From: Acidobacteriota bacterium
Lineage (GTDB): Bacteria; Acidobacteriota; Terriglobia; Terriglobales; Acidobacteriaceae
Direction: 5' to 3'
Length of the DNA stretch: 5,754 nt
NCBI GenBank assembly: GCA_003225595.1
Contig: QIAR01000379.1
Location: 1-5,754 of the forward strand
Part shown: piece by piece, positions 1-5,577 of the stretch
How the letters are laid out: every line of letters begins with the position of its first letter
How positions within the stretch are numbered: the stretch's first letter is position 1
Program-made: the position numbers and the translations under genes
Notes under the pieces: generated by a model
Told to the model about the DNA's origin: nothing
Databases searched by the model: none
The model's input: only the letters and a program-made list of their open reading frames with translations

Positions 1-1
1 C

Positions 2-325
2 ATCCAGCGAGAACTGAACTTCGCCGCCATGCAGGCGCCGGGAGATCCGGAACTGATGGAAGCTCTCAGCGAACTGCCTGAAACGGAGGCGCTCCAGGTA
101 CTCAAGTCGGCGCTGGACCAGATGCGTCACTTTCTCTGGTTCTACATGCAGGTGATGACGAATGAATCGGAGATCGGGGAAAAACTGCGGCAAACGCTAA
201 GTCAGAAGCGGTCCGATGATGCGGTGTTCAAGCACGATAGTTCGTTTGTGGATCGATTCAGATATGCCGCTGATACAGTGCTGCTCCGCTATCTCACCGA
301 CGGCAAAAATCGAAAGCCCGACTAG
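2..325 (+). CDS. Hypothetical small helical protein, 5' end outside window
   Basis: The frame is open from the window edge to a TAG stop at 323-325. The first in-frame ATG (29) has no Shine-Dalgarno sequence, and the codons before it (IQRELNFAA) read like protein, so the gene probably begins upstream of the window. The visible 107 residues are charged and predicted helical. They include an acidic segment (PELMEALSELPETEALQ), an aromatic patch (MRHFLWFYMQ) and a basic C-terminus ending KNRKPD. There is no signal peptide, obvious membrane helix or catalytic motif. I do not recognise the family; a small cytoplasmic structural or accessory protein is a guess. It converges on the glmS-like gene with a 33-bp gap and no visible terminator hairpin. 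I am fairly sure it is coding and unsure of its start and function. Confidence 0.65.
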   Translation: MQRELNFAAMQAPGDPELMEALSELPETEALQVLKSALDQMRHFLWFYMQVMTNESEIGEKLRQTLSQKRSDDAVFKHDSSFVDRFRYAADTVLLRYLTDGKNRKPD

Positions 326-358
326 GCCTTGACTTCTTGCTTCCATTTTTGGTTGTTC

Positions 359-1486
359 CTACTCCAAAGTCACCGACTTCACCAGATTTCGCGGCCGGTC
401 CACGTCAAGCCCGCGACGCACGGCCATGTAGTAGGCGAAAAGCTGCAGCGGGACGATTTCTAGTATCGGTAACAGCAGTTCCGGGGCTTGCGGAATGTAA
501 ATAGTGTGATCCGCGAGACTCGATACTTCTGTATCGCCCTCCGAGGCGAGCGCGATCACCTGGCCCGATTGCTTTTTGAAGCCCCTGATATTGCTAACAT
601 TCTTCTCGTAACGCACAACTGACCCGGGATCATTGCGGTCACAGGTTGCAATAATGACCACCGGCAGGTGCTCGTCAATCAGGGCATTCGGGCCGTGCTT
701 GGTCTCGCCGGTGGGGTAGCCCTCGGCATGGACATAGGAAACCTCTTTCAGTTTGAGGGCGCCATCCATGGCAATGGGGTAGTGAATCGCACGGCCGAGA
801 AAAAGAAAATCATCGAACCGGTGATATTTGTCTGCCAGCTTCTCGCACTGGGAGGCGCAGCGGAGAACCGCCTTGATCTTGTCCGCAAGCCCAAGTAGCT
901 CCCGGATGTAATACTGTCCCAGGGCTTTCGGTACTTTGTTCCGAACCTGCCCGAGGTACAGAGCGAAAAGAAAAAGCGCCGCCATTTGTGCGCTGAATGC
1001 CTTAGTGGAGGCGATGCTGATCTCCGGTCCGGCATGGGTGTATATGACGCCGTCGGCTTCACGCGCAATGGTCGAATCCACCACGTTTGAAATGGCCACA
1101 GTGCGGGAACCTTTCAATTTCGCCTCCCGTTGCGCGCCGGTAGTGTCGGCAGTTTCCCCAGATTGCGTGATCAGGATGGTCAGTTCGCCCGGTCCAATGA
1201 GCGGGTTGCTATATTCGAATTCGCTGGCATAATCGACATCGACTTGCACGCCGGCCAGTTCCAGGATCATGTACTGTCCAGCCATGCCGGCGTGCCGGCT
1301 GGTGCCGGACGCGACTATGTTGATCCGTCGCAATGAGCGCAGTTCTTGCGGACTGATGCGCACTTCTGGCAAGCGCACTACGGCTTCTTCCAGCGAAACA
1401 CGGGACGCAGTAGTATCCCGTAGCGCCTGGGGCTGCTCGAAGATCTCCTTAATCATGTGATGGGCAAATTCGGCTGTACTTGCCAT
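359..1486 (-). CDS. GlmS-like isomerase (tandem SIS domains) lacking the glutaminase domain
   Basis: This 375-aa protein matches the C-terminal half of glucosamine-6-phosphate synthase, which converts fructose-6-phosphate plus ammonia to glucosamine-6-phosphate for peptidoglycan and LPS precursors. It starts at the linker before the isomerase (HHMIKEIFEQP, residues 9-19). The first SIS domain is at about 48-185, with sugar-phosphate loops ASGTS 59-63, QSGET 108-112 and STKAF 160-164. The second is at about 216-360. Isomerase residues known from E. coli GlmS are present: K245 (K485), E248 (E488), H264 (H504) and K370 (K603), plus the GlmS-type tail PRNLVKSVTLE. The N-terminal glutaminase half (MCGI start, catalytic Cys1) is absent, and nothing resembling it lies upstream. 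The ATG at 1486 was chosen over an in-frame ATG at 1582 because AAGGAG lies 6 nt before it. It may use free ammonia, pair with a separate glutaminase, or run as a deaminase (NagB-II/GlmD-like). The tail favours the GlmS group; the in vivo reaction is inference. Confidence 0.9.
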   Translation of the reverse strand: MASTAEFAHHMIKEIFEQPQALRDTTASRVSLEEAVVRLPEVRISPQELRSLRRINIVASGTSRHAGMAGQYMILELAGVQVDVDYASEFEYSNPLIGPGELTILITQSGETADTTGAQREAKLKGSRTVAISNVVDSTIAREADGVIYTHAGPEISIASTKAFSAQMAALFLFALYLGQVRNKVPKALGQYYIRELLGLADKIKAVLRCASQCEKLADKYHRFDDFLFLGRAIHYPIAMDGALKLKEVSYVHAEGYPTGETKHGPNALIDEHLPVVIIATCDRNDPGSVVRYEKNVSNIRGFKKQSGQVIALASEGDTEVSSLADHTIYIPQAPELLLPILEIVPLQLFAYYMAVRRGLDVDRPRNLVKSVTLE

Positions 1487-1492
1487 CTTTTG

Positions 1493-1498
1493 CTCCTT
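1493..1498 (-). promoter_or_regulatory. Shine-Dalgarno site of the glmS-like gene
   Basis: AAGGAG on the minus strand lies 6 nt upstream of the ATG at 1486. It decides the start: the longer in-frame reading from 1582 would add 32 residues (RRVCGPLSAAAAFEP-like sequence) that look like translated leader and include the inverted repeats there. Confidence 0.8.
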
Positions 1499-1531
1499 CA
1501 ATCCGCTCGCCGCTGGCTCAAATGCCGCTGC

Positions 1532-1549
1532 TGCGGACAATGGTCCGCA
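1532..1549 (-). promoter_or_regulatory. Hairpin in leader of glmS-like gene
   Basis: A perfect 7-bp inverted repeat (TGCGGAC / GTCCGCA) with a 4-nt loop lies about 46 nt upstream of the glmS-like start. No T-run follows in the minus direction, so it is not a classical terminator. It could be an mRNA leader hairpin or a protein site. I do not recognise the glmS ribozyme core around it. Confidence 0.4.
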
Positions 1550-1559
1550 AACTCGACGA

Positions 1560-1575
1560 TGATGCATTTGCATCA
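1560..1575. promoter_or_regulatory. Operator-like palindrome TGATGCA-TT-TGCATCA
   Basis: A near-continuous palindrome has 7-bp arms (TGATGCA / TGCATCA) and a 2-nt centre. It lies about 74-89 nt upstream of the glmS-like start. The tight centre and AT-rich core look more like a dimeric-regulator DNA site than an RNA hairpin. I found no convincing -35/-10 pair beside it, so the regulatory role is inference. Confidence 0.35.
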
Positions 1576-1590
1576 GCAGCAACCGCAGAT

Positions 1591-1848
1591 CGATGCTCTC
1601 AGGCGGAGTAAACAGGGTTCTTGCAGCCAGCGAAACCAGAGTGCGAATGTTCAGAACAGCATTCTATAGGAAAATGCCAGGCTGGCCGTAGATCGATAGT
1701 GGGCGATTTTGCCTAACGTTCATAGATGGCAAACATGTTTGTGGAGAAAGGGGCCTGCAAAAGCTGGGAAGGAAATTTGACTCTTAGGCAGTCCCTGGAA
1801 ACAGCGGAATGACTCGCTCGAGTTAGAAAGCCGCAAGTTAACCGATGC
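1591..1848. other. Intergenic stretch without recognisable gene
   Basis: This lies between the glmS-like leader and the tRNA promoter. Short open frames exist on both strands but none has a ribosome-binding site or protein-like composition. The promoter of the glmS-like gene should lie here; I see no minus-strand -35/-10 pair good enough to call. A TTGACT at 1777-1782 on the + strand has no matching -10. Confidence 0.5.
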
Positions 1849-1854
1849 TATAAT
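1849..1854 (+). promoter_or_regulatory. Probable -10 box of the tRNA-Pro promoter
   Basis: A perfect TATAAT lies 72 nt upstream of the tRNA, which would place transcription start near 1861. The -35 region (TTAGAA, 1823-1828, 20 nt away) is poor, so the promoter is called from the -10 and its position only. Confidence 0.5.
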
Positions 1855-1866
1855 CAACAAGTGTGT

Positions 1867-1912
1867 GGGGCATGCCGTTTCTTGCACCGCATTTTCAGTC
1901 GCGGCATGCCTT
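1867..1912 (+). other. Stable hairpin in the pre-tRNA 5' leader
   Basis: GGCATGCCG (1869-1877) and CGGCATGCC (1902-1910) form a perfect 9-bp stem, extendable by G-T pairs on both sides, with a loop of about 24 nt. It starts a few bases after the inferred transcription start and ends 14 nt before the mature tRNA. The 8-mer GGCATGCC is itself a palindrome and occurs in both arms. It may affect RNase P processing or transcript stability, or be a protein site. Confidence 0.45.
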
Positions 1913-1926
1913 CGCCCTGCCTACGT

Positions 1927-2003
<77 letters not shown>

Positions 2004-2318
2004 ATATTTTCAATGACTTAAATATGTTGACCCGAGAGTCCAGCCGTCGCGTACATAATCGGCCTCATGCACGGTTCTGGTTTTTGGTCTATGATGATGT
2101 AGGCAAATTTGTAGACGGTAAGGTCCTCAGAGTTCAACACATTTGCAGTAGCGTTCCAGTGGCGCACCTGTCTGGGCGCACTGATGCGCTCGAAGGATGA
2201 GAGCCACAGACGTGGGCAACACTCTCCCTTAAATTCCAGGCATTCACTTTCCCTACATCTCACCCCCGGCGGTCTCTCGCTGGCCTAAAATAAATGAGCT
2301 ATTGCTGTATTACATCGG
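2004..2318. other. Gene-free stretch downstream of tRNA-Pro
   Basis: No supported gene is seen. Open frames on both strands here are short, lack ribosome-binding sites and have non-protein-like composition. The only structure is a hairpin at 2174-2191 (GGGCGCA / TGCGCTC, 4-nt loop, one G-T pair) without a T-run. I saw no repeat of the tRNA 3' end and no integrase remnant, so no integrated element is called despite the tRNA. Confidence 0.5.
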
Positions 2319-2349
2319 CAGGCGGTCAGCGGCTATTGCAGCCCGCCTG
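2319..2349 (+). promoter_or_regulatory. Imperfect hairpin before the 2397 gene
   Basis: CAGGCG (2319-2324) pairs with CGCCTG (2344-2349), and inside it GGCT (2331-2334) pairs with AGCC (2340-2343) around a 5-nt loop. A 6-nt bulge lies on the 5' side. It ends 47 nt upstream of the ATG at 2397. It could be a leader structure; I see no match to a known riboswitch. Confidence 0.3.
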
Positions 2350-2396
2350 AACCGGTTCTCACGGCCTGGGCCCGAGTGAATTCATTGGCAGCGGTT

Positions 2397-3029
2397 ATGA
2401 TTGAGTCGATTTGGCGACGAATTACCGAAAAGATGTTTCCGCAAACGCAGCCCAAAGCGGCGGCCACGGCAAACAATCAAACTCCCTCAGCGGTAGCAGA
2501 GATCGCGAAGAATGTTCCTGACGGATATTCGATTCGGGAATCATTGCAGGGTGCGCTGCACGATTTCGTGCGCAACAGCGGTTTTGAAAACGTGCACCTG
2601 GAGGAAATGATCCGCGAATTTGTTGGTATGCTGGCCTCCTATCGCGAGGAGGATCTGCCGCTGTTTCCGGAGGTGTTTGTATTTTCGTCTCCCAACGGCC
2701 TTACTGCTCTTGCTCCGAGCACCACACAAGTGACGCTCGGCAGTGCGAAATTAGCGGCTGATTCAGCAAGTGCCATCGTGAAAAATTGTGCGACTCTTGC
2801 GGCCTCTGGTTGGGCGATATTCGTCGTGAAGGAGCAAGACGACGTTCGCTACGGAGTTTTCCGTGCGATTCGTCACGCTCTCGCGCTGGGAGATGAAGAA
2901 TCTATGCTGGGGCTCGGCAGGGACGAACCGGTGGTGGTCATCCGTAATCGAGGTCATTTGACGGTCGAACTCCGAAGTACGACTGGTACTCGGTTCACTG
3001 CTGCTCTCACGACCACCTTGACGCGCTAA
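2397..3029 (+). CDS. Uncharacterised protein, possible orphan sensor-type domain
   Basis: This is a 210-aa protein from ATG 2397; an in-frame GTG at 2376 would add 7 residues. Neither start has a clear Shine-Dalgarno sequence. The first 45 residues or so are low-complexity (QTQPKAAATANN) after a basic helix. The rest looks like a folded globular domain. Numbered from the GTG: YREEDLPLFPEV 89-100, a helix ending KNCATLAASGW 136-146, strand AIFVV 147-151, RYGVFRA 158-164, and strands PVVVIRNRG 185-193 and LTVELR 195-200. There is no signal peptide or membrane helix. From memory this pattern resembles the putative sensor domains (DACN types) described next to nucleotide second-messenger cyclases, but I cannot confirm it. 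The protein stops right after the domain, with no effector attached and no cyclase in the window. Coding status is likely; function is open. Confidence 0.7.
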   Translation: MIESIWRRITEKMFPQTQPKAAATANNQTPSAVAEIAKNVPDGYSIRESLQGALHDFVRNSGFENVHLEEMIREFVGMLASYREEDLPLFPEVFVFSSPNGLTALAPSTTQVTLGSAKLAADSASAIVKNCATLAASGWAIFVVKEQDDVRYGVFRAIRHALALGDEESMLGLGRDEPVVVIRNRGHLTVELRSTTGTRFTAALTTTLTR

Positions 3030-3122
3030 ATCGGCCAACTCAGATCATCGATGGTGGTGGCGGCATAGTGAATCTCTCCTGAGCAAAGTGGAGGACCGAT
3101 GCATTAGAAATCAACTGCAGAG

Positions 3123-3152
3123 ATCCTTCGTGGCCTGAAGGCCAGTCAGGAT
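3123..3152. repeat. Extragenic hairpin repeat (ATCCT...AGGAT)
   Basis: Outer arms ATCCT/AGGAT and inner arms TGGCC/GGCCA (loop TGAA) are separated by a 3x3 internal loop. The flanking text (AGATCCTTCG and CAGGATGAC) resembles a short intergenic palindrome that I remember as common in acidobacterial and other genomes. It sits between two convergent genes, so it may also act as a bidirectional 3'-end hairpin, although no T-run follows on either side. Confidence 0.5.
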
Positions 3153-3175
3153 GACAGCCTCCGATGACAGCCTCC
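3150..3175. repeat. Tandem 13-bp direct repeat
   Basis: GATGACAGCCTCC occurs twice back to back (3150-3162 and 3163-3175) with no mismatch. It overlaps the right end of the extragenic hairpin repeat by three bases. It lies in noncoding sequence and looks like a slippage duplication. Confidence 0.85.
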
Positions 3176-3220
3176 GAGATATTCCACGAATTAACGGGAC
3201 ACGGCACTAGAGCCGCCCGG

Positions 3221-3706
3221 CTAAAAGAGATGAGACACGAGGAGGAAGCCGCCGCCGATCGCGACCGCGTCTTCGGCGAGGGCTATAGCGAAGTCGGGTA
3301 ATCGCCGATTAGCTACTAGTCGGTGGCGCACCTCGTATCCCGCAAAGGCACCGACGACGCCCCCTAAACCGCCAAGGATGGCCCCGGCGGCGATGGATTG
3401 ATGCGCCGACGCAAAGATCATGATCGCAGAGAGTGCCCCAGTGAAGGCGCGTGCGCCGAGCGGAACTGGTGCGGTTCGCTTCGGGGTCGTCGGCAGCTTA
3501 TCCACGACAAGCTCGGCGAGGGCCAGCAAGGATATGATGACGGCAGCGGCGGTAGACCCCAACAATGCCAGGCGGGAGCCAGTCAGGTCGAGCCATCCCC
3601 AGTGCACCGCCCAGCTGACCACGGCCAGGGGAGTCAGGGAACGCAGGCCTGCAATGACTCCGATGCCGAAGCCACCCAGAAACAGAACTGCCCGGTTCGA
3701 GTTCAT
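3221..3706 (-). CDS. DUF4126 family membrane protein
   Basis: This 161-aa protein is highly hydrophobic, with roughly four to five membrane segments (about 6-36, 45-68, 86-101, 104-123 and 138-160). Family-type motifs are visible: GLRSLTPLA at 20-28 in the first segment, ELVVDKLPTTPKRTAP at 65-80 in the polar loop after the second, and ALAEDAVAIGGG at 142-153 in the last. These match my recollection of DUF4126, a small inner-membrane family of unknown function. The length is somewhat short but complete. The ATG at 3706 is supported by GAGGTG 9 nt upstream (3716-3721). It appears to be transcribed alone: a promoter lies directly upstream and the preceding minus-strand gene ends 194 bp away. 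The role (transport or scaffold) is unknown. Confidence 0.88.
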   Translation of the reverse strand: MNSNRAVLFLGGFGIGVIAGLRSLTPLAVVSWAVHWGWLDLTGSRLALLGSTAAAVIISLLALAELVVDKLPTTPKRTAPVPLGARAFTGALSAIMIFASAHQSIAAGAILGGLGGVVGAFAGYEVRHRLVANRRLPDFAIALAEDAVAIGGGFLLVSHLF

Positions 3707-3718
3707 CGTCTATTTCAC

Positions 3719-3742
3719 CTCGCGGGTATTTCACCCCGCGAG
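3719..3742 (-). promoter_or_regulatory. Inverted repeat overlapping Shine-Dalgarno and start of transcription
   Basis: CTCGCGGG (3719-3726) and CCCGCGAG (3735-3742) are a perfect 8-bp inverted repeat with an 8-nt spacer. In the minus direction it begins two bases after the inferred -10 box, and its far arm covers GAG of the GAGGTG ribosome-binding site. In addition GGTGAAATA occurs twice, once across the spacer edge and once at the ribosome-binding site. It could be an operator at +1 or, if fully transcribed, a hairpin masking the ribosome-binding site. Confidence 0.6.
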
Positions 3743-3744
3743 AC

Positions 3745-3772
3745 ACTCTAGTCCTCTGGGGTAGCTTGTCAA
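3745..3772 (-). promoter_or_regulatory. Sigma70-type promoter of the DUF4126 gene
   Basis: On the minus strand a perfect -35 TTGACA (3767-3772) is followed after 16 nt by TAGAGT (3745-3750), which has 4 of 6 matches to TATAAT. Transcription would start near 3738, about 30 nt before the ATG. Confidence 0.6.
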
Positions 3773-3847
3773 GAAGTTGCAGGCACTGGCAGTGGGTAGG
3801 TATCTTTTCTGCCCCTGTGGAAATCAAACGAACCCACTACCCAGGCA

Positions 3848-3917
3848 TGAGGTCAAGCCTTCAGTCATCGCTTGGCCGGCGCTTGAGGTCAAGCCTTCAG
3901 TCATCGCTTGGCCGGCG
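3848..3917. repeat. 36-bp tandem duplication across the 3' end of the LolA-like gene
   Basis: Two identical 34-bp copies (3848-3881 and 3884-3917) are offset by 36 bp. The right copy contains the last five codons and stop of the minus-strand gene at 3901; the left copy repeats them in noncoding sequence. Because 36 is 12 codons, the copies share a reading frame and each contains two in-frame stops, so protein length is unaffected. Perfect identity suggests a recent event. Confidence 0.95.
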
Positions 3918-4668
3918 GTTTGTTCGGGTCGTAGCTGGGATTGGCGCTGAACATGGAATCGCTGAGACCCTGGTTATAGCTGATGGAGTTCAAGAATCTC
4001 TGGTTGGCCATGTCTCCGTTGTAAAAACGGGTAACGTTGTGAGGGGTCATGATGCCCTGTACGGGGCGGTAGGCGTCGTAGACTTCGTCCTCAGTGTCAC
4101 GCTGTTTATCGACAGGATCGCGCCAAGAAAAACTTTTTTTTATAGGCAGGTGAGTGTTGGGATCGATATAGATCGTGACCGCCTGGTTGCGGGCGTTCAT
4201 GATGGTCACCTGCTCGGCCGGCTTCTGCTCGGCGACCGCCGCACCTTCGTAAAACAGCGCAACGCCGGGATCGTTAAGCCAACGGCGAAGCACCCATTCG
4301 AGAGAGTACTCGCGCCGTCGGAGATATTCGGTCAGGGTCTTTTCGTCCTGCGGGGCCGTGCCCTTGAAGGTGATCTCATAGCCCTTGTTGCCGTTGTAGA
4401 CGTATGCCACGTCGCGTTTCTTGGTGAACTCGATTCGCTCCTTGTCGGGAAATTTGGCGAAGCGCCAGTAAAGCACGCCTAAGCTGTTGGGCTGCCCGTG
4501 ATGGAAGCTGTAGGTGCGGCCTTCCTGGCTCGAGTCCTGGACATTGAGGTAAGCCTGCCCGCCGAGGGCCTGGGTCATCTGGTCGATCAGAGCTTTTGCT
4601 TTACGGACGCTTTCCTGGTCGGCGGGAATGGATTGCGATTGGCGGCGTGGACGTTTGTCCCCAAGCAA
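3901..4668 (-). CDS. LolA-like periplasmic protein; N-terminus frameshifted
   Basis: The open frame gives 255 aa from a TTG at 4668, but the natural start is probably ATG 4705 in another frame (see the signal-peptide entry). Numbered from the TTG, the mature part begins near SQSIPADQESVRKAKALIDQMTQALGG (11-37) and then alternates short strands: LGVLYWRFAKFPDKERIEF 63-81, VAYVYNGNKGYEITFKG 87-103, EQVTIMNARNQAVTIYIDPNTHLPIKKSFSWRD 152-184, YRPVQGIMTPHNVTRFYNGD 200-219. This resembles the LolA/LppX-type half-barrel that binds lipid or lipoprotein, and matches my memory of acidobacterial proteins annotated as outer membrane lipoprotein-sorting protein. The C-terminus (YDPNKPPAKR) is a loose tail. 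The SDR gene lies 126 bp upstream on the same strand. Coding is secure; ligand and start are not. Confidence 0.8.
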   Translation of the reverse strand: MLGDKRPRRQSQSIPADQESVRKAKALIDQMTQALGGQAYLNVQDSSQEGRTYSFHHGQPNSLGVLYWRFAKFPDKERIEFTKKRDVAYVYNGNKGYEITFKGTAPQDEKTLTEYLRRREYSLEWVLRRWLNDPGVALFYEGAAVAEQKPAEQVTIMNARNQAVTIYIDPNTHLPIKKSFSWRDPVDKQRDTEDEVYDAYRPVQGIMTPHNVTRFYNGDMANQRFLNSISYNQGLSDSMFSANPSYDPNKPPAKR

Positions 4669-4705
4669 CCGCCAACAGGAGAAAAATTGGAAGGAGCCGT
4701 TTCAT
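4601..4705 (-). pseudogene. Out-of-frame signal peptide of the LolA-like gene
   Basis: From ATG 4705 the minus strand reads MKRLLPIFLLLAVAWGQ, a textbook Sec signal peptide with a basic start, a hydrophobic core and a plausible cleavage site near AWG. It continues 34 codons to a TAA at 4601-4603. It overlaps the LolA-like frame in a reading frame shifted by one base. A single extra base (for example in the GGGG run at about 4659-4663, or anywhere to about 4625) would explain the split. No Shine-Dalgarno sequence precedes the ATG. A TACAAT at 4736-4741 could be a -10 box, but it has no -35. Confidence 0.6.
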
Positions 4706-4794
4706 TGGTATAGGCAGTTAGACGCCCAGATAGGAATTGTAGCTGCCCGGGGGAGTACAGGAGCCGAGAGCTGGGCTCCGCTGAGACTTGATGG

Positions 4795-5577
4795 TCATCC
4801 TACCAGCACGGCTCCGCCGTTCACGTTGAAGACTTCGCCGGTGATGAAGCCGGCGTGCTCGGTACAGAGAAAGAGAATGGGTGCGGCGATTTCTTCCGGT
4901 TTGCCCACACGTCCGAGCGGGATGGTCTGGAGAATGGCCTGGCTGGTTTTGGGATCATTCAATGCGGCAGCAGACATGTCAGTGTCGACCCAGCCAGGAG
5001 CCACGCAGTTCACGTAGATGCCGTCACGGGCCAGCTCGGTTGAGAGTCCCTTAACCATGCTGATCAGCGCACCTTTAGTCGCGGCGTAGTCGCAGTGAAA
5101 GGCTTCTCCCCTCTGACCGGCGGTGGAACTGACCAGCACGATGTGGCCAGCCGCCGAACCAGCCCTTACCTGTCTCTTCATCTGGGCGACGGAGTACTTG
5201 ACCAGCGCAAACACGCTGTCAAGGTTGACGGCCATGGTGTTGCGCCATTGCTCGTCGGTCATCTTGTCGATCGCTACGTCCTCGGGCGGCCAGACACCGT
5301 GGTTGGCGACCAGAATGTCGAGTCGGCCGAAGCGGCTTACAACGGCATCGACGAGTTCGCGCGCCGTCTTGGTGCCGGTCAAATCACAGAGCACTGCAGT
5401 GCAGCTATTTTCGCCACACTCCTTCACCAGCTTTTCCGAGTCGGCTTTGGACTTTTGATAATTGAAGACCACGCGCGCGCCGGCGGCGGCAAACATGCGG
5501 ACGGCCGCGGCGCCGATGCCGCGTGATCCGCCAGTGATGAGAGCGACTTTGCCAGAGAGAGACAGAGGGATGGTCAT
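4795..5577 (-). CDS. SDR family NAD(P)-dependent oxidoreductase, FabG-like
   Basis: This 260-aa protein is a classical short-chain dehydrogenase/reductase of the usual length. A Rossmann nucleotide-binding motif TGGSRGIG is at 15-22 and CDLT at 64-67. The NHG at 92-94 stands where NAG is usual. N118, S151, Y164 and K168 (YAATK) form the catalytic set, followed by PGWVDTDM at 194-201. R19 and the NYQKS after the second strand suggest NADPH preference. The C-terminal FITGEVFNVNGGAVLVG is the family's substrate-side and dimer end. Substrate cannot be told; 3-oxoacyl-ACP reductase is one option, though the gene is not in a fatty-acid cluster. The ATG at 5577 was chosen because the upstream TTG at 5607 only adds MSPEARNYLP before a normal SDR start; neither has a good ribosome-binding site. 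It could be co-transcribed with the LolA-like gene. Confidence 0.93.
   Translation of the reverse strand: MTIPLSLSGKVALITGGSRGIGAAAVRMFAAAGARVVFNYQKSKADSEKLVKECGENSCTAVLCDLTGTKTARELVDAVVSRFGRLDILVANHGVWPPEDVAIDKMTDEQWRNTMAVNLDSVFALVKYSVAQMKRQVRAGSAAGHIVLVSSTAGQRGEAFHCDYAATKGALISMVKGLSTELARDGIYVNCVAPGWVDTDMSAAALNDPKTSQAILQTIPLGRVGKPEEIAAPILFLCTEHAGFITGEVFNVNGGAVLVG

Noticed and set aside
1583..1926. glmS ribozyme or riboswitch upstream of the glmS-like gene
   Set aside because: The conserved ribozyme core and pseudoknot segments are not recognisable on the minus strand; only simple hairpins are visible.
2018..2263. Minus-strand open frame of 81 codons
   Set aside because: Composition is not protein-like (MRCRESECLEF..., many Cys/Arg), there is no ribosome-binding site and no recognisable domain.
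3211..3222. AGCCG-CC-CGGCT as terminator of the DUF4126 gene
   Set aside because: The loop is only two bases, the stem overlaps the stop codon and no T-run follows on the minus strand.
3766..4482. Long + strand open frame of 238 codons
   Set aside because: It is antisense to the LolA-like gene. Its N-terminal repeat (RSSLQSSLGRR) is only the 36-bp duplication translated, and there is no ribosome-binding site.
5095..5526. Plus-strand open frames across the SDR gene
   Set aside because: They are shadows of the well-supported minus-strand SDR gene.
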